From contig NZ_JNNU01000025.1 in assembly GCF_000732195.1 (NCBI RefSeq), forward strand, positions 16,859-80,858: a stretch of DNA of 64,000 nucleotides. Direction: 5' to 3'. A program made the translations under genes and the position numbers. The notes under the pieces were generated by a model. It had not been told where the DNA came from. It was given only the letters and a program-made list of their open reading frames with translations, and did no database searches. This DNA comes from Neorhizobium vignae (GTDB lineage: Bacteria; Pseudomonadota; Alphaproteobacteria; Rhizobiales; Rhizobiaceae). Every line of letters begins with the position of its first letter. Positions within the stretch are counted from its first letter, which is position 1. This document shows positions 34,428 through 44,015 of this stretch, in pieces.

Positions 34428-35992
34428 CCCAGGCGGCTATGCAGAAGGATCGACTGCTCTTCGAGGGCGCCGACTGGGATTTTTCGACCCTTCAGCGCAT
34501 CCACGACGCGTGCGAGGAGATCGCGATCGGCGAGCTGGGGCTCGACGTCTACCCGAACCAGATCGAGGTGATCACTGCCGAACAGATGCTCGACGCCTAT
34601 TCGTCGACGGGCATGCCGCTGTTTTACCGCCACTGGTCCTTCGGCAAACATTTCGCCCATCACGAAGCCTTCTATCGTCGCGGCATGCGGGATCTCGCCT
34701 ACGAGATCGTCATCAACAGTTCGCCCTGCATCTCCTATCTGATGGAGGAGAACACCGCGACGATGCAGACCCTGGTGATCGCCCATGCGGCCTTCGGCCA
34801 TAACCATTTCTTCAAGAACAACTACCTGTTCAAGCTGTGGACCGATGCCGAGGGCATTCTCGACTATCTCGATTTCGCCAAGGGCTATATTGCCCGCTGC
34901 GAGGAGCGTTACGGCGAAACGGCGGTGGAGCGCACCCTCGATGCCGCCCATGCACTGATGTCGCACGGCGTGCATCGTTATGCCGGCAAGACGCGGCTCG
35001 ACCTGCGCCAGGAAGAAAAACGCCTGCAGGAACGGCGCGCCCACGAAGAACAGATGTTCAACGATCTCTGGCGCACGGTACCGGCGGGACGTAAGCGCGA
35101 TGCTGCCGATGTCGATCTCGAGAGGCGGCGCGCAGCACTGGGCCTGCCGCAGGACAACCTGCTCTATTTCCTCGAAAAGTCGTCGCCCCGGCTGCAGCCG
35201 TGGCAACGGGAAATCCTGCGCATCGTTCGCCACGTGGCTCAATATTTCCATCCGCAGCGCCAGACCAAGGTGATGAACGAGGGGACCGCGACCTATGTCC
35301 ATTACCAGATCATGGAAAGGCTGCACGACCGGGGGCAGATCAGCGACGGGAACTATTTCGAGTTCCTGAAATCCCATACCAATGTCGTGTTCCAGCCGAC
35401 CTTCGACGACCGGCGCTTCTCCGGCTTCAATCCCTATGCACTCGGCTTTGCGATGATGCAGGATATCGAGCGGATCGTGACCGAGCCAACCGACGAGGAT
35501 CGCGAATGGTTTCCGGATATTGCCGGCCGCGGAGACCCGATGCAGGTTCTGCGCGGCATCTGGGCCGACTACCGCGACGAGAGCTTCATCAGCCAGTTCC
35601 TGAGCCCACACCTGATCCGCAAGTGGCGCCTTTTCCAGCTCTACGACGACCCGCAGGTGAGCGAAGGGATATTGGTTTCCGCGATCCACGACGAGCGGGG
35701 CTACAAGCGCGTACGCCGCCAGCTGGCGCGCGAATACGACATCGGCTGGACCGATCCGAGGATCGACATCGTCGATGTCGATCTTGCCGGGGACCGTCGC
35801 CTTCTCCTGCAGCACCGGGCGCCGAACGACTGGGTTCTCGAGGACAGCGAGACCAGGCAGGTCCTCCAGCATCTGGCGGATCTCTGGGGCTACGACGTCA
35901 TGTTGCAGGAAATCGACGGCGCCGAGAAAGTAGTGAAGGAACATGCGGCGCATCCCCGCGAGATCCTGCAAAAGGGTGACCTTTTCTCCTGA
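34424..35992 (+). CDS. SpoVR-family protein
   Basis: 522 residues, full-length match to the SpoVR/YcgB family, with the conserved segments YRHWSFGKHF near residue 68 and FGHNHFFKNNYLF near 125. It is cytoplasmic; the many His/Trp/Tyr residues are typical of the family. Translationally coupled to yeaH through an ATGA overlap. In Bacillus the family affects spore cortex; in proteobacteria the role is unclear but the triad with prkA and yeaH is conserved, which suggests a shared stress function. Confidence 0.94.
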   Translation: MTQAAMQKDRLLFEGADWDFSTLQRIHDACEEIAIGELGLDVYPNQIEVITAEQMLDAYSSTGMPLFYRHWSFGKHFAHHEAFYRRGMRDLAYEIVINSSPCISYLMEENTATMQTLVIAHAAFGHNHFFKNNYLFKLWTDAEGILDYLDFAKGYIARCEERYGETAVERTLDAAHALMSHGVHRYAGKTRLDLRQEEKRLQERRAHEEQMFNDLWRTVPAGRKRDAADVDLERRRAALGLPQDNLLYFLEKSSPRLQPWQREILRIVRHVAQYFHPQRQTKVMNEGTATYVHYQIMERLHDRGQISDGNYFEFLKSHTNVVFQPTFDDRRFSGFNPYALGFAMMQDIERIVTEPTDEDREWFPDIAGRGDPMQVLRGIWADYRDESFISQFLSPHLIRKWRLFQLYDDPQVSEGILVSAIHDERGYKRVRRQLAREYDIGWTDPRIDIVDVDLAGDRRLLLQHRAPNDWVLEDSETRQVLQHLADLWGYDVMLQEIDGAEKVVKEHAAHPREILQKGDLFS

Positions 35993-36195
35993 CGACGGCG
36001 CATGAGCAGGTCTCCATCGATCATGCGGCCCTGGCCCGGCGACGCGCTATCGGCGTCGCTAGCGCCTATCGATTTTGATTGAGGGAAAGGCCGGACCTCC
36101 TGCCGATGGGCAATCGTGATTGGACATCAAAAGCGGTCTGGATCAAATTACCGATTGGGCGACGGGCATCTATTTTGTTCAAATAGGAGGCCGCA

Positions 36196-36633
36196 ATGGA
36201 GCAACGTGCAGTCGATCAGCTGAGGACTATCGCCAGGATAAACCGCAGCTATCCCGACTTCCAGATGTCCAGCAGTGAACGGCTCGAACGGTGGGCCGAA
36301 ATTCTTGAGCTCAACCCCGACCGATCCCTTTCGACCTTTCGGGAAACCGAATACCAGCCGGATGAAATAAGGGCCGCAATGCGCGGCGACGGGACGGCGA
36401 TTGCCGTCGCCTTCGGCGATCCGGTCCTGCGCGCAGCGGGGATGCGGGACGACACCTATGGGGAAGCCAGACGGTTTTTTGAATTGTCCGACCGACAGCT
36501 CCACAAACTTGTCTGTTTCTGCCACTTCGGGGCCCATGTGAGCGCAGGTACGGTCGCCCATCAGGTGCGTTCGATAGCCACCCGCAGATCCAGTGGCACC
36601 CTTGCATACCTGGTTTCTTTCTTCAGAAGGTAG
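36196..36633 (+). CDS. Unrecognised 145-residue protein
   Basis: Start ATG 36196 has a strong AGGAGG site 8 bp upstream. The protein is soluble, with an N-terminal helical part (MEQRAVDQLRTIARINRSYP, then SSSERLERWAEILELN) and a C-terminal part containing CFCHFGAHVSAGTVAHQVR and a basic end. The paired Cys-x-Cys-His and a later His could bind metal, which is a guess. It stands alone between spoVR and a glycosyltransferase-like gene. I do not know the family. Confidence 0.65.
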   Translation: MEQRAVDQLRTIARINRSYPDFQMSSSERLERWAEILELNPDRSLSTFRETEYQPDEIRAAMRGDGTAIAVAFGDPVLRAAGMRDDTYGEARRFFELSDRQLHKLVCFCHFGAHVSAGTVAHQVRSIATRRSSGTLAYLVSFFRR

Positions 36634-36935
36634 CCCGTATCGGTCGGTGGAACGCAATCGGCGTTTCCCTGCCGGAGCAGTTGCCCGATGTCTCGGCGTT
36701 GCCGCTTGCCATTGCGGGAGGCGGCCGTGAATTGAGCCGCGTTAAGGTTGAAGCGGAGCCACGCCCCTCCTTCGGCGGAGCGTGCGCGCCGTGGATTTCG
36801 GATGGCTCCGATCAAGCGTCTTTTGCACGGTCACGAGACAGCATGTCTCAAGGCCGGTGGTGACCTTGCGGGCCCTATGGTATCTCGACAAAAGGATCTC
36901 TATACGGAGTTCCGGATTTTCCGGAGATATGCCGC
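36634..36935. other. Gene-free stretch
   Basis: About 300 bp between two single genes. Short open frames occur but none has a ribosome site together with sensible composition. I see no RNA gene or repeat in it. Confidence 0.5.
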
Positions 36936-37676
36936 GTGGCGAATTTTAATATGGACTTGTGTATAGTTGCCGGCAGAAGGCCGGGCTTGCTCGAGCAGAC
37001 TTTGGAGAGTTTTTCAAAGCGCTGCTTTGCTCATTTTTCCTTCTCGAACGTTCTCGTCAACATAGATCCGATCTTCGGCACGGAAGAGGATGAAGCCGAG
37101 TGCCTGCGCGTGGTCGGCAGCTATCTGCCGTCAGCCTCCTTCTTCAGACCGAGCGAGCCGGGTTTTGGCGCCGCGGTCAAGCGTCTCTGGGCCAACACGC
37201 GTTCCGACTATGTGTTCCATATCGAGGATGACTGGGTCGCGCTGACCGACCTCGGCGAGGAGATTTTCGGCCCGTTTTCAGATCCGAGCGTGATGCAGGT
37301 TTCCTTTCATACGGCCGATCAGAACTGGAATATCGCAAAGGACGGCCATCTTCACGAGAGGAACGAATATGCGCGGTTCCTGGGCATAAAAATCCCGCTG
37401 TTCAAGACTTTTCCGAAATTCACCACCTCCCCTTCCATTCTGCGCGGTTCCTTCGCCCGACAGGCTGCAAGCCTGATGGACTCTTCTCGGGATCCGGAAA
37501 AACAATTCTATTCCGGCGTCAACGCAGAGCTTGAACGATTGGCGGCGCCGAACAAGAACTACATTTTCTCTCCCCAGCAGATACCCGTCATCCGTGATAC
37601 CGGACGAGAATGGAGAGACAATCGCAAAATCAAGAAAGTCATCGAGAATACGACCTCCTATTGGGTCGAGGAATAG
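36936..37676 (+). CDS. Glycosyltransferase-like protein (GT-A fold)
   Basis: 246 residues, start GTG 36936 (MANFNMDLCIVAGRRPGLLE); ATG 36951 is possible. The N-terminal beta-alpha unit and the HIEDDWVALTDLG segment (about residue 95), an Asp-Asp motif after a hydrophobic strand, resemble the nucleotide-sugar/metal site of GT-A enzymes. The C-terminal end is basic (REWRDNRKIKKVIENT). No membrane segment. Substrate cannot be predicted. It stands alone, with no polysaccharide cluster nearby, and its leader region is more AT-rich than the neighbours, so transfer is possible. Confidence 0.65.
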   Translation: MANFNMDLCIVAGRRPGLLEQTLESFSKRCFAHFSFSNVLVNIDPIFGTEEDEAECLRVVGSYLPSASFFRPSEPGFGAAVKRLWANTRSDYVFHIEDDWVALTDLGEEIFGPFSDPSVMQVSFHTADQNWNIAKDGHLHERNEYARFLGIKIPLFKTFPKFTTSPSILRGSFARQAASLMDSSRDPEKQFYSGVNAELERLAAPNKNYIFSPQQIPVIRDTGREWRDNRKIKKVIENTTSYWVEE

Positions 37677-37721
37677 TTCCCCGGCATGTCCGCGCTGGTC
37701 ACCGGGCCGCCTTGAAAAACG

Positions 37722-37822
37722 GCCGCATACCGTGATGCGGCTACGAAATTTCCGTCAGGAGCGTTGAAGAAAAAACGCTCGCTGGCCTGCGGATAAAAGC
37801 GCCGTGCCGCATCAGGCGGCAC
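37722..37822. terminator. Two stem-loops after the glycosyltransferase-like gene
   Basis: GCCGCAT/ATGCGGC pairs at 37722-37741 (7-bp stem, 6-base loop) and GTGCCGC/GCGGCAC at 37804-37822 (7-bp stem, 5-base loop). They lie between the end of the glycosyltransferase-like gene and the kinase gene. Neither has a proper T-run, so they are only candidate terminators. Confidence 0.4.
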
Positions 37823-37903
37823 CGTCCGGTTTCAGCATTCGGTAACGCTCTGAATGTATATTAGGCATCGATCAATTTGCGCGAGCACACTGGACGCCTG
37901 CCA

Positions 37904-39526
37904 ATGAACCACTGCTCCGCCATCGGACCTGATCTGCAAACACCTCACCGCGAACTTTTGGAAGACCTGTTCGAGGGCGCGCCAAGACCCACAATCATAA
38001 AGGACGAAGAGTCACGCTTCCTGTTCCTCAACAGCAAGGCGTGCGAGATGTTCGGCATTAGCCTTGATGACGTGCTTGGCCGCACCGACCGCGATCTGCT
38101 GCCTGCGGACGAAGCCGATCGAATCCAGAAGATGGACGCGGGGGTGCTGGCGACCGGCGAGGAACGGCTTTTCGAGGAGGCGGTCACGGGCCCGGATGGT
38201 TCGATCCGGACGCTTCTCACGCACAAGCGGCGGTCGTTCCTGTCAGGACCTGCAGGGAAAAGGCCGATCCTGATTGTCGTCATTTCAGACATAACCAAGC
38301 TCCGTCACGCCGAACAGGTCCTGCGGGCAAGCGAGGAACACTATCGCTCTCTTATTGAACTGCACCCCCAAACGCCGTGGCTAGCCGACGCGCAAGGGAA
38401 TGTCATCGAAGTCGGCCCAGGATGGCAGAACGCTTCCGGACGGGAGGTCGGCGAAGCGCTGGGACGCGGGTGGGAGAAGACCCTGCACCCCGCGGACCTG
38501 CCTGACGTGATTGCCAAATGGGAGGCCGCAGTCAACACCGGCCTACCGTTCGACATGATCTACAGGATCGGGACCGCGAAAGGGCGGTATCGGTGGTATC
38601 GGAACCGCGCGGCTCCCCGGCTCGATGACGACGGCAGAGTCGTCCGCTGGTACGGCCTCCTCGAGGACGTGCACGACCGCCAGCTTGCCCTCAAAGCCCT
38701 CCAGTCCAGCGAGCGCAGGCTGCGCCAGCATCGGGACGAGCTCGAAAAGATCGTTCTGGCGAGGACCGCGGAAGTGCAGGAGAAGAACGTCGAGCTGGAT
38801 CGCCTTCTTCAGCATGAACGAGGCATCAATGCGCAGCAGCGCCGCTTCGTCGGGATGATCTCGCACGAGTTCAGGACGCCTCTGGCCGTGATCGACGGAG
38901 CGGCTCAGCGGCTCACGCGCACGAAGACGGCTGCAACCCCGCAGTTCCTGGAGGGCAAGGCTCTGCAGATCAAGGGCGCCGTCGCCCGCATGGTCGAGCT
39001 GATGGAAAGCATCCTCGCCGCCGGACGGCTGGAGACAGGGACTATTGCAATCAACAAGGAAGCCGGTTCACTCAGTGCTGTTCTTCGCCAATGCATCGCA
39101 AACCGGGCGGAGATCAGCAAGAGCCACACGATCAGCCATGATCTCGAAGCGCTTCCAGCGCTGCAGATGATCGACGGAGCCGCAATAGAGCGGGTCTTTT
39201 CCAATCTGCTGTCAAACGCAGTGAAATATTCGCCCGCCGGTTCCAGGATCCGTGTCAGCGGATGGAAGGACGGTCGACGGGTTCTGGTCAGCGTCAGCGA
39301 TTCCGGCATCGGCATGGATGCCGACGACCTGCCGAAGCTGTTCGAGCCCTACTTTCGCGCCCGCAGCGCCACCGGCATCGCCGGAACGGGGATCGGTCTC
39401 AATATCGTCAAGGAAATTGTGGAGTTGCATGGCGGCTCGATCTCGGTCCAGAGCCTTCTGGGCCAGGGCACGACCTTCACCGTGGAGCTGCCGTTCGACG
39501 AGGTCAGACAACAGCATTCAGCTTAG
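37904..39526 (+). CDS. PAS-PAS sensor histidine kinase
   Basis: 540 residues from ATG 37904 (MNHCSAIGPDLQTPHRELLE). Soluble: no membrane segment. PAS domain 1 about 20-145, PAS domain 2 about 150-270 with a PAC-type YRWYRNRAAPRLDDDGRVVR, coiled coil about 270-315, HisKA about 315-385 with the phosphorylated His in VGMISHEFRTPLAVI, HATPase about 420-535 with the N box (FSNLLSNAVKYSP), and G boxes DSGIGMDADD and GTGIGLNIVKE. No response regulator gene is adjacent, so it is an orphan kinase. The convergent neighbour is a GGDEF-EAL protein. Signal unknown. Confidence 0.93.
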   Translation: MNHCSAIGPDLQTPHRELLEDLFEGAPRPTIIKDEESRFLFLNSKACEMFGISLDDVLGRTDRDLLPADEADRIQKMDAGVLATGEERLFEEAVTGPDGSIRTLLTHKRRSFLSGPAGKRPILIVVISDITKLRHAEQVLRASEEHYRSLIELHPQTPWLADAQGNVIEVGPGWQNASGREVGEALGRGWEKTLHPADLPDVIAKWEAAVNTGLPFDMIYRIGTAKGRYRWYRNRAAPRLDDDGRVVRWYGLLEDVHDRQLALKALQSSERRLRQHRDELEKIVLARTAEVQEKNVELDRLLQHERGINAQQRRFVGMISHEFRTPLAVIDGAAQRLTRTKTAATPQFLEGKALQIKGAVARMVELMESILAAGRLETGTIAINKEAGSLSAVLRQCIANRAEISKSHTISHDLEALPALQMIDGAAIERVFSNLLSNAVKYSPAGSRIRVSGWKDGRRVLVSVSDSGIGMDADDLPKLFEPYFRARSATGIAGTGIGLNIVKEIVELHGGSISVQSLLGQGTTFTVELPFDEVRQQHSA

Positions 39527-39550
39527 GCCGGCGCCGCAAGAAGAAGAACC

Positions 39551-41344
39551 TCACGCGGCGATCGATGAAGCTAGCCAGGACGCAAGCTCGTCTCGCCCCA
39601 TGGGTCTGCCCACCAGAAAGCCCTGCAGCTGATCGCAACCGGCAATTCGGAGGACGTCCGCTTGATCGGCGGACTCAATGCCTTCGGCCGTGACCGGGAT
39701 CCCGAGGGCCTGAGCCAACGAGATCGTGGCCGTCAGGATGTTCCGGCCGGTGCTGCCGTCATCTATGGCTTGAACCAGGGAGCGATCGATCTTCATCCGG
39801 TCGAAACCGAACTCACGAAGCGTGCCGATACTGGCATAACCGGCGCCAAAATCGTCAAGAGCAAAACGGATGCCTGCCAATTTCAGGGCGGTGATCGAGC
39901 GTCTTGCCTGTTCAGGGTTCGACATCAGCACCGCTTCGGTGATCTCCAGCGTCAGTCGCGAAGGATCAAACCCTTCCTCTTTCAAGACAGCGAGCACATC
40001 CCCGGCGAAATTCGGGTTGCATAGCTGGATCGGAGAAACATTGACCGACAGGGAGAGCGGAGACCATGCCCGGGACGCCACGATGGACTTCCGAAGCATC
40101 TGGAGGCCCAGAATATCGATCAATCCGCATTTCTCCGCCAGAGGTATGAACGCGTCCGGGCCGATTGCTCCTTCGGCGCGTCTCCACCTCGCCAGCGCCT
40201 CAACGCCGGTGATGTCGCCCGAGACCGCGGACGCCAGCGGTTGGAAGACCGGCTGGATCTCGTCATTCTGGAGGGCGCGCCGAAGGTCGCTTTCCAGGCC
40301 CGCAATCTTCTCGCGCTGGCGGTCAAGATCCGGATGATAGGCGACGGCGCATCCCCTGCCCATTTCCTTCGCTTCATAAAGGGCCATATCCGCCCGGCGA
40401 AGAAGTTCATGCGCATCCCCCGCGTCGTCACGGCAGGCAACGCCGATGCTTGCGCCAATTTCGATCGTGCGGCCTTCGATGAGAAACGGCCTTTTGAGGC
40501 GTTCAAGAACTTGACTGTCAATTTCGGCGAGGTCCGTGGAGCCGCGCTGAACCAGAGCGAATTCATCACCGCCCAACCGGGCGATACCGAATACGTCTGC
40601 ATGGATGTCGCGCAAGGCTTCCGCCACCAGCCTGATCAGCTGATCTCCAATCGCATGCCCCCAGGCATCGTTGACTGCCTTGAAACCGTCGAGATCGACA
40701 AGGTGCAGAACCACCATCTGGCTCTTGTCGGCCTGCATCAACCGGTCAAGTCCTTGGATCAGACCGAGCCTGTTCAAGAGACCGCTGAGGCTGTCATGCG
40801 TGGCTTCATGTTGGGCGCGATCCGCCAAGCTCTTCAACCGCCGCGTTTCCGACAAGCCAGCAAACAGGACACCAACCAGATACATGCCGAGGATTGTGAC
40901 CGCGGCAGCGATAAAGGGACGAGCCTCGTCAAAGATCGTGTTTCCCGGAGCGGCACTTGGCCAAGCCAAACGCGCGACTTCAAGTCCATACACATCCATG
41001 AGCGGCGAATTCAGAAGATCGCCCGCCGGACGGTCGGTTATGTGGAGTTCCGGGAGTTGATGTTCTTTGGCCATCTGGGCCACGACCTCAGACGTCAGAG
41101 TCTTGAAGAAGCTGAGGACATAGTAGGTCGGATCCTGTACCTGTGACCCGAACGGCTGGATCGCTTCCGATGCGACCGCAATGATATCGTCGCCGTTTCT
41201 GAAAAAATTCACGATTGGATCGATGCCGGGCCGAGCGGCGGCTTCCGTTTGCACAGGAAATTTCGCACCGAGATATTCGACGGGGTCTATTATATCGGCT
41301 TTGAGATAGGCGATGCTCTTGCCGCCCGCTGGCGCCGTCAGCAC
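39551..41344 (-). CDS. GGDEF-EAL protein with shortened CHASE4-like sensor
   Basis: 597 residues from GTG 41344. Residues 1 to about 130 look like the second half of a periplasmic CHASE4-type sensor, followed by one membrane helix (about 142-163, AAAVTILGMYLVGVLFAGLS), GGDEF domain about 180-345 (ARLGGDEFALVQRG intact) and EAL domain about 355-597 (GVEALARWRR, DDFGAGYAS). Both catalytic signatures are kept, so c-di-GMP synthesis or breakdown are both possible. The RxxD inhibitory site before GGDEF is absent. The N-terminal membrane helix expected for CHASE4 proteins is missing: the in-frame upstream sequence runs into the neighbouring gene and has no start codon. Confidence 0.85.
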   Translation of the reverse strand: MLTAPAGGKSIAYLKADIIDPVEYLGAKFPVQTEAAARPGIDPIVNFFRNGDDIIAVASEAIQPFGSQVQDPTYYVLSFFKTLTSEVVAQMAKEHQLPELHITDRPAGDLLNSPLMDVYGLEVARLAWPSAAPGNTIFDEARPFIAAAVTILGMYLVGVLFAGLSETRRLKSLADRAQHEATHDSLSGLLNRLGLIQGLDRLMQADKSQMVVLHLVDLDGFKAVNDAWGHAIGDQLIRLVAEALRDIHADVFGIARLGGDEFALVQRGSTDLAEIDSQVLERLKRPFLIEGRTIEIGASIGVACRDDAGDAHELLRRADMALYEAKEMGRGCAVAYHPDLDRQREKIAGLESDLRRALQNDEIQPVFQPLASAVSGDITGVEALARWRRAEGAIGPDAFIPLAEKCGLIDILGLQMLRKSIVASRAWSPLSLSVNVSPIQLCNPNFAGDVLAVLKEEGFDPSRLTLEITEAVLMSNPEQARRSITALKLAGIRFALDDFGAGYASIGTLREFGFDRMKIDRSLVQAIDDGSTGRNILTATISLAQALGIPVTAEGIESADQADVLRIAGCDQLQGFLVGRPMGRDELASWLASSIAA

Positions 41345-41403
41345 GATCCCGTCATCGCTCGGAAACCGCGCGGGCCGATACCTCCGCCGAGCGGGCGGGC
41401 TTT

Positions 41404-41979
41404 CTAGAGCCCTTGCAGGAATTCTTCGGTGGTTGCGAGGTGGAGCTGAACGGAAAAGCGATCTCCCAGAAGTTCGAGCGACGCGTCATGTGTGTCATCG
41501 GCTCCGCTGCAGACGGCATCCCTCAGCACGATCACATGGTATCCAAGATCGATGGCACCAAGCGCTGCGGACAGGACGCAAACGTCGGTCTCGCCGCCGG
41601 TCAGGACGACGGTTTCGATACCCTCCTTCAAGAGCACTCCGTGCAGCGCTCCGCTGACCCAGGGAGAATAAGTCATCTTGTCGAATATGCGTGCAGGAGG
41701 GACAAGCGCCTTCAAGGAAGGGATCAGATCGATAAGGCCCGGATCGAGATGCTCGCCTGTCATCATCCGCCACTTTTCATAGTACACCCGCCACATCCCC
41801 TCCATCGCTTCGGGCCGCGACGGCGTGACGAACCTTGTAAAGATCGTCTTCTCCGGGTGGCGGCCGGAAAGCTCTTCGATCGATGGCGACACCTGGCGCA
41901 TCCACGAGACGTGCCAAGGAGTGTCTTCAGCGAAGATCCGCTGCATGTCGATGCAAAGATGAATCCAGTTGCCAGCCAT
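41404..41979 (-). CDS. Isochorismatase-family cysteine hydrolase
   Basis: 191 residues from ATG 41979 (MAGNWIHLCIDMQ); an upstream frame extension is Cys/Ser-rich and non-homologous. The catalytic triad can be read as Asp in LCIDMQRIF, Lys in IFDKMTYSPW and Cys in GGETDVCVLSAALGA, with the cis-peptide context of the family. Substrate is unknown; the family includes nicotinamidases and various amidases. Ends 59 bp before the start of the GGDEF-EAL gene on the same strand and lies downstream of a lysR gene. Confidence 0.88.
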   Translation of the reverse strand: MAGNWIHLCIDMQRIFAEDTPWHVSWMRQVSPSIEELSGRHPEKTIFTRFVTPSRPEAMEGMWRVYYEKWRMMTGEHLDPGLIDLIPSLKALVPPARIFDKMTYSPWVSGALHGVLLKEGIETVVLTGGETDVCVLSAALGAIDLGYHVIVLRDAVCSGADDTHDASLELLGDRFSVQLHLATTEEFLQGL

Positions 41980-42114
41980 ATAATGCTCCGCGGTCCTGCT
42001 GAACGCCCCATCCGGAACGTGGTTCCGGCCGGGACCGGCGGAAGGCTGGCTGCAACTAACGGACGTCCGACATGAGGGATGCCCTCGGTCGAACACGAGG
42101 ACGACGTCACGCTC

Positions 42115-43020
42115 TCACGATTGGCTGGACGCCCTGACGAAATCGATGAAGGCCCGCAGCGGCGCCGGTACGAGCCGCCGGCCGGGGTAATAGAGAAATG
42201 GGCCGGAAAATTGCGGCCACCACGGCTCGAGCACAGGTTCGAGAGAGCCATTGTCGAGATGGGGCCGCAACCAGTCCTCGAACAGCAACATGATGCCGGT
42301 GCCGGCAATCGCTGCATCGACGGCAAGATCGGTTGCCGCACCTATCTGCACGATCAGCGGCCCCGTCGGATCGATCCGCACCACCTCGCCATCCCGCTCG
42401 AATTCCCAAAGCATCATCGCCCCGCTTGTGAACCGCCCGCGAATGCAGGCGTGGCCAAGCAGGTCGCGCGGGTGATCGGGACGGCCATGGCGATCGAGGT
42501 ATGCGGGGGATGCCGCGGCCGCGAAACGCTGTTGGCGCGGACCGATCGGAACCGCGATCATGTCCTGCTCCAGCCGCTCGTCATAGCGGATGCCGGCATC
42601 GCATCCCGCAGCCAGCACGTCGACGAAGCTGTCGTCGGCGACGATTTCGAGCCGGATGTCGGGATAGGCCGCGAGGAACCGCGGGATGATCGCCGGGAGC
42701 ACCAGCCGCGCAGCGCTGACCGGTACATTGAGACGAAGAACGCCTGCAGGTTTGTCGCGAAACCTGTTGACCACGTCGAGTGCCGCGTCGACCTCGGTGA
42801 GCGCTGGGGTCAACCGGGCCAGCAGACCGGCGCCTGCTTCCGTCGGTACCACGCTGCGTGTCGTCCGATTGAGAAGCCTGACCCCGAGCTGCGCCTCGAC
42901 ACGCCGCACCGCCTCGCTCAATCCTGATGCGCTGCCGCCTGTGGTCCGCGCACCCTCGCGGAACCCGCCGGCGCGCGCCACTGCCACAAAAGCATTCAGA
43001 TCACTCAGATCGATCTTCAT
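42115..43020 (-). CDS. LysR-family transcription regulator
   Basis: 301 residues from ATG 43020 (MKIDLSDLNAFVAVARAGGF). N-terminal winged HTH about 1-60 (GSASGLSEAVRRVEAQLGVR with LLNRTTRSVVPTEAG), then the co-inducer domain about 90-295. It diverges from an aldo/keto reductase gene across 95 bp, the usual arrangement for a LysR protein controlling its neighbour. The isochorismatase-like gene behind it may also belong to the unit. Confidence 0.93.
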   Translation of the reverse strand: MKIDLSDLNAFVAVARAGGFREGARTTGGSASGLSEAVRRVEAQLGVRLLNRTTRSVVPTEAGAGLLARLTPALTEVDAALDVVNRFRDKPAGVLRLNVPVSAARLVLPAIIPRFLAAYPDIRLEIVADDSFVDVLAAGCDAGIRYDERLEQDMIAVPIGPRQQRFAAAASPAYLDRHGRPDHPRDLLGHACIRGRFTSGAMMLWEFERDGEVVRIDPTGPLIVQIGAATDLAVDAAIAGTGIMLLFEDWLRPHLDNGSLEPVLEPWWPQFSGPFLYYPGRRLVPAPLRAFIDFVRASSQS

Positions 43021-43115
43021 TGTTCGAAATTCCGCACAGCCCGTGCCGACTGTACCCAATTTTCGTGCGGCCTCTCAAGTTCTATATCCACGTCATCTTG
43101 AAAAGGAGAGATCCC

Positions 43116-43994
43116 ATGTCGAATACCGACCAGGCACGTACATATGTCCTCGGCGACCGCAACGTCAAACGACTCGGCTACGGCGCCATGCAGCTTGCGG
43201 GCAAGGGCGTCTTCGGCCCGCCGAAGGACCGCGATGCGGCAATCGCAGTACTGCGCGAGGCAGTCAAGGCCGGTGTCAATCATATCGACACCAGCGATTT
43301 TTACGGTCCGCACGTGACCAACCAGATCATCCGCGAAGCGCTTCATCCGTACCCCGATAATCTGGTGATCGTGACCAAGATCGGCGCCATGCGCGGGACA
43401 GACGGTTCATGGAACCCGGCATTTTCCGCCGAGCAGCTGACACAGGCCGTCCACGACAACCTGCGCAATCTGGGTCTCGACACCCTGGACGTCGTCAATC
43501 TGCGCATCATGTTCGATGTCCACGGCCCGGCCGAAGGCTCGATCGAAGAGCCCCTGACGGTTCTGGCGGAGCTGCAGCGCAAGGGCCTCGTCCGCCACAT
43601 CGGGCTCAGCAACGTCACGCCGGCACAGGTTGCCCAGGGTCAGGGCATCGCCAAGATCGTCTGCGTCCAGAACCAGTACAATCTCGCTCACCGGCAAGAC
43701 GATGCCATGATCGACGATCTTGCCCGCGATGGCATCGGCTATGTGCCGTTCTTCCCGCTCGGCGGCTTCAGTCCGCTCCAGTCGTCAACCCTGTCGGAGG
43801 TTGCCCAGCGCCTGGATGCCACGCCGATGCAGGTTGCACTTGCCTGGCTGCTGCGTCGCGCACCGAACATTCTCCTCATTCCAGGGACCTCGTCCGTGGG
43901 CCACCTGCGTGAGAATCTCGCCGCGGCGGAACTGCGGCTGTCGGACGCCGTGATGGCCGAACTGGAGGGTGTCGCCGGCATCCGCCCCGCCTGA
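43116..43994 (+). CDS. Aldo/keto reductase
   Basis: 292 residues from ATG 43116, preceded by AAAGGAGAG. NADPH-dependent oxidoreductase with a TIM-barrel fold. Visible motifs: GYGAMQLAGKGVFG near the start, the catalytic Asp/Tyr in HIDTSDFYGP, Lys in VIVTKIGA and the cofactor segment LLIPGTSSVGHLRENL near the end. The sequence resembles the YdbC-like branch. Substrate unknown. Diverges from the LysR gene, its likely regulator, and ends before a terminator hairpin. Confidence 0.93.
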   Translation: MSNTDQARTYVLGDRNVKRLGYGAMQLAGKGVFGPPKDRDAAIAVLREAVKAGVNHIDTSDFYGPHVTNQIIREALHPYPDNLVIVTKIGAMRGTDGSWNPAFSAEQLTQAVHDNLRNLGLDTLDVVNLRIMFDVHGPAEGSIEEPLTVLAELQRKGLVRHIGLSNVTPAQVAQGQGIAKIVCVQNQYNLAHRQDDAMIDDLARDGIGYVPFFPLGGFSPLQSSTLSEVAQRLDATPMQVALAWLLRRAPNILLIPGTSSVGHLRENLAAAELRLSDAVMAELEGVAGIRPA

Positions 43995-44015
43995 GCGCCC
44001 CAAACCTGGCCCCCA

